From: Hypericum androsaemum
Lineage: Eukaryota; Streptophyta; Magnoliopsida; Malpighiales; Hypericaceae
Length of the DNA stretch: 64,000 nucleotides
NCBI GenBank assembly: GCA_963995505.1
Contig: OZ023182.1
Span: 201,001 to 265,000 of the forward strand
Reading direction: 5' to 3'
Under the pieces are notes generated by a model, which was not told where the DNA came from, did not search any database, and saw only the letters and a list, made by a program, of their open reading frames with translations. Made by a program: the position numbers and the translations under genes. Positions within the stretch are counted from its first letter, which is position 1. Every line of letters starts with the position of its first letter. Of this stretch, positions 48,601 through 59,239 are shown piece by piece.

Positions 48601-49343
48601 TCAGGAATTGAACCGTCAATCTTTATCAAATTGTAAATGCCAGACTAAATGTTCTTTGGCAAAAATCGGAAAAGAGAGGAGTGCAACACGAGAACTTTTC
48701 GTGAGTCAACCATCTTAGTACTACTCTTACCCAAACACATTTAATTTTGCAGTTCTGATGAGATCCGGTACATTAGCCCTAGTACAATCGCACTTAATTT
48801 CTTCTTTCATATCGATAAATATAGATAGATATAGAATCTGGGGCACAATTCCTTAGGAATCTATTTTGGTGCAAGAGCCCTTCCTACCCGATAGAAACGA
48901 TCACAGGTTTCTCAACCAATCTTACACGAAGGTCACAAACTCCAAGTTTGTCTATGAAAAGAAGATCAAATTATATTAGTATGAGAATTCGGAGTAAAGT
49001 TGAAAGTTCTTACCTCAAACGGGAAAAAGTGAGTCAAAATTTAAGATTGTCGAAAGCGTTAACAAACACGACAAGACAATTAAATGGGTCATCAACTTGC
49101 TTATAAAAAAAAAGGGTCATCAACTAGCACAGACTTGTTCAAATCTAATTAGAAGTTTACAAGTTCTGAGTACGAAACCTGCAACCTTGCAAGTTTCAAC
49201 TGCGTTGAAACACAGGGTTTTGCCACCTTTTAATTCTAAGGCAACTCGAACTCAGATTAGTTTATCCTGATAGATATTCACAAACTGGATGATTTTGAAA
49301 AGAAAAAAAAAAGTGAAGGGATGAAAGCAAAAGGTATGTTAAA
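45607..49343. other. Intergenic, 3.7 kb, nothing recognised
   Basis: AT-rich DNA without recognisable genes. A 19-bp unit TTATCTAGGGATCCTTTTA is repeated in tandem at about 46270-46308. No transposon ends were identified. Confidence 0.5.
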
Positions 49344-52300
49344 CTAGGACGTTATTATCCCTTGCTTGTACAACTTCTCACCACCTTCTACTTGTGAAAC
49401 ATTCAGAGCTGGTTGCCTAGTTGCAGCATCTACTTGTTCTGGTGGTATCAGGGCCTTGGCATTCCAATACCAGGGCTGAACGTGAGGCGATGATGGCGTG
49501 ACCGATGGCGAGATCGATGAAGGATGATCGACTATTACAGACCCCCAGTCTCTTGATCCAATTTTGGCCTCCTTTTGTCTCCTCCTCAGCAGCAACTTCC
49601 CAACATCTTCCTTCCTCATTTCGGATACACTTCTCAGTATGGAAATGCATATAAGTAGCAACAGAACTGCATCTTCTTCCGGCATGAACTCGACGATGAG
49701 TAGCTTCCAGTTCATAAGAGCTGTTGCTTTTCCTGCAGGATTATCTTCCGTAAACCGGACCATTGTCACAAAACCTTCCTCGTCAGGAAGATCCTCGATT
49801 TGCTTACCGTCGTTTCCACCAGATAAGATAACTTTCCTCGATTCATATTGCATTCTCCGCCCTCTCAGCAACTTCACCTGGCAGATCAAATAGTGGGGCT
49901 ATGGAACTTGCTATTAATAAAACCAGTGTCTTTCCTTGACGAAAACAGAAACTTACTGATGAGTCCGAATATTCATGGTTTTGGAGACTAAAACTCAAGT
50001 CGTGCATCGACGTTGTTGATTCCCAGGTTATGAACAATTCATCTCCGCTGGACAAACTCCATAGAGCTTGAGATTGTTGAGGAGACTCTTTAGGTGTCGC
50101 TGTTCCCACTACTTTCTCTGCACTAGATGGCAACAAGAAGAACTTGATTTTCAAAATGTCACCAGAGTGTAGATTATATAGAAGGGTATCGGCTAGTAAA
50201 GCATTAACTCAACTCTGAAATTACCTTTTCTGATGCATGAAAAGAATCAATTTATGGCAGGTTAACTAGAATTTTTTTATGATATTTTTTTACGAATTTG
50301 ATTCTAATGTTTTCAGTGAGATCTTTAGAAACTTTAGTTATGCTCTCTTCCCTTGATCATACACCAATCAACTACTCTGGATAGCAAGGGATTGGGAAAC
50401 ACATACCAGGCGCCTTGCCAATTGAACCGGCCACATAAGACCAGGAGCCTTCACGTATTTCTGTAATCCTATCCTCCCGCTTCACCGCAGAAGGTGCTTC
50501 TCCTCCTCTCCTCCAAAACCCTCCTCCAATTCTAAAGCATTTAGCAGAGAATTCACTGTCCAAATGTACACAGCGAAAGCAATTTGGTGATACAGAAACT
50601 GCTGAACTCTATTACCTCATCCGAACAACAAAACACTCCCTCCCAGCATGATCAAGAACTGTTCGAGACAGCCACCGACCTTCTTGAGGCTTATAATGGT
50701 TCATTCTCAGAATTACGTCAGATATCATGGCCCCCGAGTCGTCGGTGACTCTATCTGACACACATTTCAGCAAGTATGGAGCTTGAACCGGTGGGGTTAT
50801 TGAAGCAACGACCCTCACCTGGCTTTCAATTTCCTTCTCCAGAGTAAGAGAAGGCGCTCTCAGTAAATCATTCCAGAGAAATGTTATACTATTTATTAAT
50901 TTACTTCCCGTAAAACAGCCAGTGCCAGGCAGACGAAGCTCAAGAATGAGTCCTTTGGTACCAAATTCACAATAGAGCTGCGTATTCTTTCTCCAGGAAT
51001 CTGAAGCAAAGCTGGAAAGTCGGTCATCAATCTTCAGCTCTCCATGACATCGTACCATCCGCAGGCGCAAAATTCTACATTCTGTATTCTCTTGCATTGA
51101 CTTGACCGAGGGATTTAGCCTGGTAAAGGCACATGCCTGCATTACATTATCCATACCCCTTGAAAATGAGACAACAGGGTGATAGATCAACGAAGTCCTA
51201 GAATCACAAATTCTCATTCCCTCCATTTACGATACAGTTAAACCAGAAAAAGGGAACAATTAACATGACGGTACAAAGGAAGCAATGTTCAAGCTACCTC
51301 TAATAAAAACCTGGGATGCAGGGATTTGTACTTGGTGTTGACATCTATATCCGAGACCTCCCAGTAAATTGGAGGTCTGACTGAGGCGGTACCTTCAATT
51401 TGGATAGCTCCACCAGCTTTTTCATAAGGTTGATCAAAGACTCTATCCCATAGCTTTCTTGTCTCTTCAACCTCTCTTTTGTTAAAAGCCTCCCAAATTC
51501 TAACCACTTTTTCCATCTCATTCTCCATTTCTTTCAAATCTTCTGCATATACTGTTGGGTAACTCTGGCACAGAGCAGATGGAGTATAACGTTATTTTGA
51601 ACGCGAAAAAAAGGAGACAAAAGAAACCTACCACTAGATTAGAAAAGACCAATACTAGTGTGGTCCATTTGGTCCATTGCACCGGAAAAAGGAAGAGTTG
51701 CTAAAACTATTCAAAGTGGTGCTCAGAAATCACCATCATCAGTGTGGTGGAAGCTACCGACTACCGCTCAATTGGTTAAAGCATGTCATTAAAGAAAGAC
51801 AAGAAAGTAGGCAACAACTTTGAGATAGATTAACACAAAACAACAAACAGACAGAATAGGAGATAACAATCTTGTCAATGCTAACATGACAGCTAAAGCT
51901 GAACTGAGAAAAATATCGCTATCATAACGCAATAGTCACAAGGAAGATATTAAAATTGGATTCAATTGAATGTAAGCAACCAAAATGGTTCGTAAAAAAA
52001 CCCACCTGATGAGTGATCCACATGAGCAAAATATCCAAGCTAGGCACCAATCGGGAACAGCCCTCCCCAAATCTATGCACCAAGTAGAGGAACCCACTGT
52101 ACCTCTGTCTTGCAGCGATCAAGTACACAATCTCGCTCAGGTACGGCCACGAGAACTTGCTGCTGTACAAAAACCTATGCTTTTTAACTTCATTTAACAG
52201 GGCCTCATTTGCAGAACTAACAAGGGGGTGGTGTTCTTCCTGCTCCGGTTCGGAATCGGCAACCTCGTTCTCGAAAGGCTCGGTTGGGTATCTACGTGTC

Positions 52301-53165
52301 CAGTGCTCTTTACACCTCATCAAAGCGTACTCCTCGTTCTCTTGGTCGAAAATCTGGGGTTTGCCGATCAGCTTTGAGAGCTTCCTCTGGCAATAGTCCC
52401 TGTAAGCTGCCTGCAAATGGGCGACGTGAACGTTAATTTTTCTACAACCTCTTCCTTTAATGTTGAAGAACTATCAGAGTATTATCATCAACATGCTCAC
52501 TTTAATTACTATAGGGAATTCAATTTGACTTGGTCAAAATAATATTCTCATAAAAGAGAAAAATGAAATCTAGATTCTTAAATATTTCATCGCCGGACAC
52601 ACTAATTGCGATCGTTAATAGAACAGTAGGAAGTAGGAGGAAGGATGGATGTTGTTTTTTTGTCTTTAACTGTCGTTGACTTTTGTCTCTTGCTGTCAGT
52701 TAAATTCGGTTCAACAGCCAATGGATGGGTTAAACTGAACTAACTTACCGGGTTTAAGGTGTGACAGAACCAAACCCATTCAACATCAAACGGAGGCAGC
52801 ACCATTGGCGGCGGCGTCCCCGCCACCGTCAGATCGGAGATCAACGGCATCCACAGCTCATCGTACCTGCAAATCACCCTCGCCGTCCGATCATATCATC
52901 ATCAAAACTGTAGACGATCCTTTTTCTTCTTTCCATTTTTTTTAAATAAAAAAATAAACTAGTTAGTTACTTACCTTCGAACAGCCTCGAGCAGACAAGG
53001 TGTGGCGTGAAGCCACCCGCACTCGCTGGCATTCCTCAACAATCCGAGGTTCCTTCTGGCGGCCGCCACCAGATCGATGGCACCGACGAGACGACCGACC
53101 GTTTCCGTCTGGGAGATGTCGCTGAGCGTCCTTATGGACTCCACCCTGTGACTATTACCAGACAT
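49344..53165 (-). CDS. GRDP: DUF1399 / glycine-rich domain-containing protein (GRDP) relative
   Basis: Eight exons in transcript order: 52975-53165, 52749-52866, 52006-52410, 51298-51564, 50616-51136, 50407-50555, 49957-50117 and 49344-49877. All joins are GT..AG and in phase, giving 781 residues. The N-terminal third matches DUF1399 units: GAIDLVAAARRNLGLLRNAS, FDVEWVWFCHTLNPAAYRDY and YSGFLYLVHRFGEG followed by LDILLMWITHQ. The middle (VRCHGELKIDDRLSSFASDS) and end (EGFVTMVRFTEDNPAGKATA) fit the remaining GRDP core. Arabidopsis GRDP1/2 affect stress and auxin responses; biochemical function is unknown. No glycine-rich tract is present, so it is closer to the short, Gly-poor DUF1399 paralogues. 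The start exon was chosen for the first in-frame ATG. Confidence 0.88.
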
Positions 53166-53273
53166 ATTAAATGTCTGGTTTGATGATGAGCGGTCGACTA
53201 ATTGGTCAATGATGATGACGATATTAACATCGGATGCCTAGAACTGGTCTGGTCTGGTCTTGTTCAGTAAAGA

Positions 53274-53283
53274 GAATATTTAT
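53274..53283 (-). promoter_or_regulatory. Possible TATA box of the DUF1399 gene
   Basis: Minus strand CATAAATATT about 110 bp upstream of the start codon at 53165. Spacing is right, sequence match is fair. Confidence 0.4.
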
Positions 53284-54010
53284 GAGAGTGAGGGAGGGAG
53301 AAGGAGAAGTGCCTTGCTTTTTCACGTGGTGGGGACATTTTTCAACCACGTGGCAAGGTTCAGTTTTCAGGTGCCCAAAAGAAAATCTGTGGTTCGGTAA
53401 ACGAGATTCAATAATATTCGACTCGAATAAAAAACCACCGCTACGGAATTAGAAGTTGCAGGACAGTTCCGCTGCGTTAATCATTCCCCACAGGAGGAAA
53501 AAGGTGAAACCGAAGGTTTACATGATAGTATTAGTATGTAACTTCTCTTCCTTTTAATTGAAGAATAATGTTTACATTTCAAAAGAATTTAATCGAACCA
53601 CAGAGAACTGATTGGCATGATTCTAACTAATTAACAAGGGCAAAGAGTTTATTAAAAATTAATAAGAAAATTTCTACAGGCAATATCAAACTCCATCTAA
53701 GTTAGTTAATTTCTGTATAACATATAGTTTGGACAAAAAGAAGGAACGTAATGTAATGAGTGCAATTTTAATATTATTATTGATCGGTTGCGTGTTTTGT
53801 TCTAATAATCATTTCGGTATCCGTCAAATGAAGCTGGATCCAATAATTAAGAGGCATGTAATTCTTTGGATTTCAAGTTGAAACACCATCATGAGTGGTG
53901 GGTCAACCATAAATTGGAGGGAAAATTTACGGACACTTGCCAACAAGGGATAACATTATTCGGCAAACTCGCCGTAGTGTCGCTGCTGATCAGGGCACGT
54001 CAAAACCAGT
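53284..54010. other. Intergenic, nothing recognised
   Basis: Promoter-side DNA of the DUF1399 gene, ending at the TAGGCATCC target repeat of a transposon. No gene seen. Confidence 0.5.
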
Positions 54011-54019
54011 AGGCATCCG

Positions 54020-55106
54020 GGTCATTTTCTTATGTGGAGTGAAATTTTCCGACAAATTCCAGAATGGGGTTGTCAGAAATTTTTTTTCCTGTCTGGGGTT
54101 GTGTTAGAAACCACACAAAATTGAGTGTTTTCATTTGCAAGAAATCGCACGATTTTGTGCAGTTTTTGCACAAAACCGCACGATTTTGTGCGGTTTTATG
54201 CAACACAGCAATTGATTTATTCCACTTGTAACTTATCGACTCTTGACTTTTAAATAATTTTTTGACATTCTTAGATACCAATTTGGGAGAAGTAATAAAC
54301 ATCAAAGTTGTAGATATATATCTGAACTTCACATAGCAACCTGAATCACCTCAAACGGACTGCGGAGTAAGAAGTTACGGTCCTCCAATCAAAATTAAAA
54401 GTAATTTCGGTTGGGGAGCCACAACTTCTTACTTCGGAGTCCGATTGAAGTGATTCAATTTGCTATGTGAAGCTGAGATATATATCTACAACTTTTTATT
54501 TTATAACTTCTCCAAATAAGAAGTGTAAAGGTGTCAAAAATTTATTTGAAGTCAAGAGTTGACCGAGTAATAGTCGGGTAATTTCGGTTGGGGAGCCACA
54601 ACTTATTACTCCGGAGTCTAATTAAAGTGATTCAAGTTGTTATATAAAGTTAAGACGCAAATCTACAATTTTGAAGTTTATAACTTTTCCAAATTCAAAG
54701 TGTAAATATGACAAAATTTTATTTGAAATCAAAGAGTTGACCAAATTGTATCGACTGATTTCGGTTGGGGGACCGTAACTTCTTACTCCGCAGTCCGTTT
54801 GAGGTGATTCAAGTTGCTATATGAAGCTGAGATATATATCTACAACTTTGATGTTTATTACTTCTCCTAATTTGGAGTCTAAGAATGTCAAAAAATTATT
54901 TAAAAATTAAGAGTCGATGAGTTACAAGTGGAATAAATAAATAATGTATCAAGTTGCTGTGTTGCACAAAACTGCACAAATCGTGCAGTTTTGTGCAAAT
55001 GAAAATGCACAATTTTGTGCGGTTTCTAGCACAACCCCAGACAGGAAAAAAAATTTCTGACAACCAGATTTGTCGGAAAATTCCACTCCACATAAGAAAA
55101 TGACCC
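54020..55106. mobile_element. Mutator-like element with 9-bp TSD and internal tandem repeats
   Basis: TAGGCATCC flanks the element at 54011-54019 and 55107-55115. The TIRs are very similar over about 150 bp (GGGTCATTTTCTTATGTGGAG at the left end and, inverted, at the right). They include repeated short palindromes of the type GCACGATTTTGTGC. The interior has related units of about 170-190 bp starting near 54412, 54586 and 54760, each with TCGGTTGGGG, ACTTCTTACTCCG-like text and GATTCAAGTTGCTATATGAA. A further unit near 54320-54400 is inverted. No coding capacity. Confidence 0.9.
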
Positions 55107-55115
55107 TAGGCATCC

Positions 55116-55748
55116 ATCCTTTTACAAGTGTCCACCAAGGGAGCATGCACTATAGTAATTGACGGGAGGAGTATTGTCATTTTTCGACGACTCGATTTGA
55201 TTAGTCACATAAAGATAGAAAAGAGAGAGACGGAAAATAAAATTTGACATTACCTGATTTTTAATAACAAAAAAATTATTAAATATGACATGACAAGTTA
55301 ATAGTTAGAGAATTGACAATTTTACGACGACACTTCAATTTTGTTTGAAACATCAATTGCAAGAACGGGAAATGGGTTAGCAAGTAATAAAAGGAACTAC
55401 CAAAGCATTTCCACGTTCGAATATTTTGATAATTGGTAGAGAAGAACCATACTCCACCATTTATTCTCTTATATAATTGCAAATCATGATAAGGAAGGAC
55501 ATCGCCAAAGTGCGGTGGTTATAGTTAAATGCTATATAATACATTATCGCGGCGGCGTTTTTTAATATTCCCGGGACTTTGTTTCGACACGAAGGACGCC
55601 ACCAAACAAACAACTGAAAGACAGATAGGCCAAGCATTATCCTATTTAAAGAAAACATAAAATTACTATATACTGGTACAGTGGTAAAAGAAAATTAGCC
55701 AATAAGAAAACCACGTTCCCCCAGATTAAATCCCGGCGGCAGAGTAGA
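55116..55748. other. Intergenic, nothing recognised
   Basis: AT-rich DNA between two transposons with no recognisable gene. Confidence 0.5.
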
Positions 55749-55756
55749 ATAGAATA

Positions 55757-56097
55757 ACGGACCGGATTTGGTCCTGGAGGCCAAATCCAGCACGGTAGTA
55801 GAGGATTTTTATTAAAGGACACGCGGGGACTATTTTACAAAAATGTAGAAATACGGGGGGTGCAAAATAAAAACGGATCATAACTGAGTAAACCATTGAA
55901 TCGTAACTGAGTAAACCATTGAATCGTGGACGGGAAAAAACGGATCATTGAATCATAACTAGGTAGACCATTGAATCATAATTAAGTGAACCATTGAATC
56001 ATAACTAAGTGAACCATTGAATCATAACTAAATCAACAATTGAATCGTCCAGGACGGTCTTGGTTGGATTTGACCTTCCAGGACCAAATCCGCTCCC
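55757..56097. mobile_element. Small TIR element (hAT-like MITE) with 23-bp tandem repeats
   Basis: An 8-bp repeat ATAGAATA flanks it (55749-55756, 56098-56105). The ends are inverted around GGATTTGGTCCTGGA. The interior (about 55876-56045) is an array of degenerate units near 23 bp built on ACCATTGAATCATAACTAAG. No open frame. The 8-bp duplication suggests the hAT superfamily. Confidence 0.72.
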
Positions 56098-56269
56098 ATA
56101 GAATATAGGGTTATAAAAGAAAAGCCAAATACAGTTAGTTCACTAGTCCTTGAGGGCAACAGCCCAATAAAGACCGAGCATTCCCAATTCTTTTTGGGGT
56201 AGACCTCCAACTTTTTTATTTGTTAATAAGGGATTTTTATCATTTTCATAGTTTTTCAATGTGCAAGTT

Positions 56270-57110
56270 ATTGTTGAGATCACTCCTAATTGCAAATGTG
56301 GTAAGAGGAATGCGTTGCTGATCTTGTTCGCCTTCTTACCTCCTTCTCGGGGGTCTCGAGTGGAGCGGATAGACTGAAGTGGCTGCCCAATTGTTCGGAT
56401 GGGTTCTCTGTCTCAATTTGCAGGTTTCTCCATGTCGCATCCGGGCATTATCCAGCCAAAGCTATTCAAGTTAATACCCTCCTCCAAAGTGGCTTGTTTT
56501 CTTTGGTTGGCGCTTCAAGACCGCATCAAAATGAAGGACAACCTGCGTCGCATCCGGGCCATTGATCAGAACGACTTCCTCTGTGTAACAAAGAGACCGA
56601 GTCACCTCTGTCCATTTATTATTGCATTGTGAGTTTGCTGCATCAATCTGGAACTTCTTTTGTTGTTAAGCTGCTCGGCCTCGTGTGGTGTGTGGGTGGG
56701 TCTTTCCGTGGATTCTTGGATAGTTGGCTTGGGCTGGTGCGTGGTGGCACCTTGAAAAAGGCGTGGCTCAGCCTTTTCGCTGCCGGATGCTGGACAATTT
56801 GAAAGGCTCGCAACAGGGTTGTCTTCGACCATGTGGAGATAACGTCAGGCCATCTCCTTAATTCGGTTTCGCGCTCTGGATGCACTGGTCAGGGCTACAC
56901 CTGGAACTCCATCAGCAAGACGTTTTCCTCAAGCTTCGAAGCGTTATCACGGAGGGACTCCGTTTTTCCGCCTTGGGCTCTCTCATGTCTTTATTGCGGG
57001 GTGTTCTGTTGTACCTCGTGTTTTCCATGTCTGGGAATTGCTGCAGTTGTTAGCTCGGGATGTCCTTCGGACCCTAAGGTGTTTTCTGGTGAATTAAATC
57101 GCAGCTAGCT
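56270..57110 (+). mobile_element. Degenerate LINE fragment with zf-RVT remnant
   Basis: Translation at about 56480-56585 gives SSKVACFLWLALQDRIKMKD followed by NLRRIRA, the start of the reverse-transcriptase zinc-binding domain common in plant L1 elements. Further downstream text is compatible with the rest of the domain but in shifted frames. No target duplication or A tail was found, so borders are approximate. Confidence 0.55.
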
Positions 57111-57209
57111 CATCATCTATACCAGATTACATGGTAATAGTACAGCATTTTTTATGCTTTCATTGTCACTTTTAATGTCGGTTCTTTTCACCTTCAAAAG
57201 TTTGATGAT

Positions 57210-57302
57210 CTTCACTCAGGGGTCTCTTTCGTTTCGGAGTTTCAAGGATAAATTATGCACACTCCGACAGAGAGCCCTTCCCTGGATTTCATCAATTCAA
57301 GT
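57210..57302 (-). ncRNA. Weak box C/D snoRNA candidate at the 3' side of the cluster
   Basis: Minus strand TTGATGA (57289-57295) resembles box C with a non-consensus first base, and CTGA (57216-57219) could be box D. The terminal stem is poor and no rRNA target was recognised. It is listed because it lies on the same strand downstream of the clear snoRNAs. Confidence 0.25.
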
Positions 57303-57688
57303 TTTCCAAGGAAATTGATTACTATACTGTGCAAACTATTTCAACTTGTGCTCATAAAATAGCCATGTCTCAGAATTTCGTTTCTTCTGGCAATCGTCAT
57401 ACCATATATTATCTTCTCTGTTATTGAGCCAAACATAATATGATACAGCAGAAGACAAATCTTTTGCTACTTATCGTTGGAAGTCAGCTTAAGTCCCCTC
57501 ATAAATAAGATAAGGAAAGCCACAGAAATTAGGAATCCACAAAGCTAACCCGAAACATATCGAAAATTAAAAGAATGAACTGCCGTCCGTGAAATCAATA
57601 GTTCAAGAAAACCCAAAACAGTTCAATTGAACCATTAGGAATCCACAAACGTGGATATCAGCTTGACTATAAAAAATAGTGAATTTGA

Positions 57689-57797
57689 GGATGTAGAAGG
57701 CTCAGATAATTGTATGAACAATTTTATTCCCTGACCTCACAGGTGAGGTCTCATAGAGCTGGGTAAAATTATATTATCATCACTGCCACATACATCC
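57689..57797 (-). ncRNA. Box C/D snoRNA candidate A2 (25S-directed)
   Basis: Box C GTGATGA (57777-57783), box D CTGA (57702-57705). The terminal stem is long: GGATGTA pairs with TACATCC, then GGC with GCC next to the boxes (57785-57797 with 57689-57701). The conserved internal stretch ACCCAGCTC (complement at 57756-57764) pairs with GAGCUGGGU near the 3' end of 25S rRNA as I remember it. It is a paralogue of A1 upstream, sharing TATGAGACC and GGTCAGGGAAT. The likely role is 2'-O-methylation guidance in the nucleolus. Confidence 0.83.
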
Positions 57798-57877
57798 CAT
57801 CCCAAGGATAAAATTCAAACCAGTTAAAAAGCTCAAAATATAAGAAAATCAAGAGAATAAGAAGAGTGGTGAGCAAT

Positions 57878-57968
57878 TTGTTCCCTCAGGAGAAAGAAAG
57901 AATATGTTGAATCAATCAGGTAATTGTTCAGTATTAGCATGGATATAAAAACATCATCAGGAACCCCC
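57878..57968 (-). ncRNA. Box C/D snoRNA candidate B2 (18S-directed)
   Basis: Box C is CTGATGA (57954-57960) and box D CTGA (57886-57889), with terminal stem GTTC/GAAC outside the boxes. An internal CTGA (57928-57931) serves as D', directly preceded by CCATGCTAAT, the complement of ATTAGCATGG in plant 18S rRNA (from memory). It is a paralogue of B1, with which it shares CATGCTAAT and TGATTGATTCAA. Confidence 0.8.
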
Positions 57969-58074
57969 CACTCAAAACAATTCCAAGGCAATCAAAAGGA
58001 ATTAGGCTATCTGCAAATAACCCAGTTCTAAGAAACAAACAATTTATTAATAGGAAATAAAAGTTTTGCAGAAA

Positions 58075-58166
58075 GGGTTCCCTCAGTTTGAATACACAAA
58101 ACTTGAATCAATCATGAATAATCAGAAATACATTAGCATGATCATTTTAAAACATCACAGGGACCC
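58075..58166 (-). ncRNA. Box C/D snoRNA candidate B1 (18S-directed)
   Basis: Box C is GTGATGT (58152-58158, one mismatch to consensus), box D CTGA (58083-58086). Terminal stem GGGTCCC pairs with GGGAACCC with one bulge. D' CTGA (58122-58125) is preceded by a guide whose complement ATACATTAGCATG (58128-58140) is, to my memory, identical to plant 18S rRNA just before GGATAACATCATAGG. Under the five-nucleotide rule an adenosine in that segment would be methylated. Compare yeast snR53-type guides, an association from memory. Confidence 0.83.
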
Positions 58167-58216
58167 CCACAACCAATCTCAAATCTAAGAACACAAATAA
58201 TAGACAAATAAAGGAT

Positions 58217-58315
58217 GCAAAAGGCTCAGATAAATGTTGGAAAAAGTTCAATTCCCTGACCCCAGGGGTCTCATAATGAGCTGGGATAATAACATTTTCA
58301 TCATAGCGGCTTTAA
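58217..58315 (-). ncRNA. Box C/D snoRNA candidate A1 (25S-directed), first in the cluster
   Basis: Perfect box C ATGATGA (58298-58304) and box D CTGA (58226-58229). CCCAGCTCA (complement at 58277-58285) pairs with UGAGCUGGG of 25S rRNA, the same site as A2 but shifted by one base. The terminal stem is weaker than in A2 (AAAG/CTTT at a distance). It lies directly downstream of the telo-box promoter. Confidence 0.8.
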
Positions 58316-58404
58316 CGAGTTCAACGCTAATTGTAAAAAGGAAAGTAAGAGAAACCTCCATAAACAGAGTCGCCGATGGTAGTAAGGGAACGCGATGGTA
58401 GTGA

Positions 58405-58426
58405 GGGAGAGAGTAGGGTTTTTGGT

Positions 58427-58481
<55 letters not shown>

Positions 58482-58614
58482 GTGTGGCGTATTAGGGTTT
58501 TATTGACTGCCTTTGTGTTCCGGTTTAATTAACACACGGGGCCTGTGATGCGTTCCAGGCCTATGTTGAAGATATTAGGCCCAATTGTCTTTTAGACTCC
58601 CGATGTTAGGCCCA
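58405..58614 (-). promoter_or_regulatory. Telo-box/site II promoter of the snoRNA cluster with TA/GA microsatellite
   Basis: On the minus strand: TGGGCC at 58609-58614 and 58578-58583, telo-box AAACCCTAAT at 58491-58500, a GA/CT run (58462-58482) adjoining a TA run (about 58430-58462) that could act as a TATA region, and a second telo-box-like AACCCTA at 58414-58420. This order of site II then telo-box is the known arrangement for plant ribosomal-protein genes and polycistronic snoRNA genes. The microsatellite sits where the core promoter should be, so its length could vary promoter strength. Confidence 0.72.
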
Positions 58615-58619
58615 ATTTT

Positions 58620-59230
58620 ACGTTTGGATAAAATAGGGCCTCTTTCTTCGAATTTGAAGTGAATGATGTCCGATCTGAAATGATAAGTAAATTTTTGTTG
58701 TCCGATCAGAACTCTGATCACGAATAACTACTCTTTGGTTAACATATATATTCTTTTGATAAGTCTTTGGTTAACATATAGATAGTTATTGTAGTTTAAT
58801 TTAAAAATTAATTAATTTCGGTCTATTACAAATACAGAAGACATTTGTCATCTTTCAAGAATCTTATTCGACTTAAAACTGCTCAAGTAATGAATGTTCG
58901 AAGGTATGAACAAAAAAAATGAATGGCGTTAATGTATAGAAATTTATGATACTAGTTCTTGCATCAAATAATAATCGAGAGTTAAGATTAAGTTGAATTC
59001 ATCAAGTTCTTTCTCAAATTAAAGAGTGTGAAGAGTTCCTTCTTTGGCCACAAGTATAGTAGATAAAAGGCTTTTTTTTTTGTCAAGAAGGAGGGGCTAA
59101 AGGCGCTCCTAGCAAATATTTTATCTAATCATCGAAAGAAGTTACAACCGATCTCGGAAGCGAGATGTCATTAATGTCCCTTAACAAAAGGCGACTAATG
59201 TGGATAAAAGGCATTGATCATGAGAAAAAA
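58620..59230. other. Intergenic, nothing recognised
   Basis: AT-rich DNA between the snoRNA promoter and the terminal Copia element. A T-rich patch near 59071-59080 is followed by GTCAAGAAGGAGGGGCTAAA, possibly an old LINE or SINE tail, too short to classify. Confidence 0.4.
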
Positions 59231-59239
59231 AATGGTGCA

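Noticed and set aside
55876..56045. Array of about 23-bp repeats as a CRISPR-like array
   Set aside because: Units are directly adjacent and degenerate with no unique spacers, inside a plant transposon.
57961..58074. H/ACA-like double hairpin between snoRNA B1 and B2
   Set aside because: CTGCAAA/TTTGCAG and AATTCC/GGAATT stems exist on the minus strand, but there is no proper ANANNA hinge and no ACA tail.
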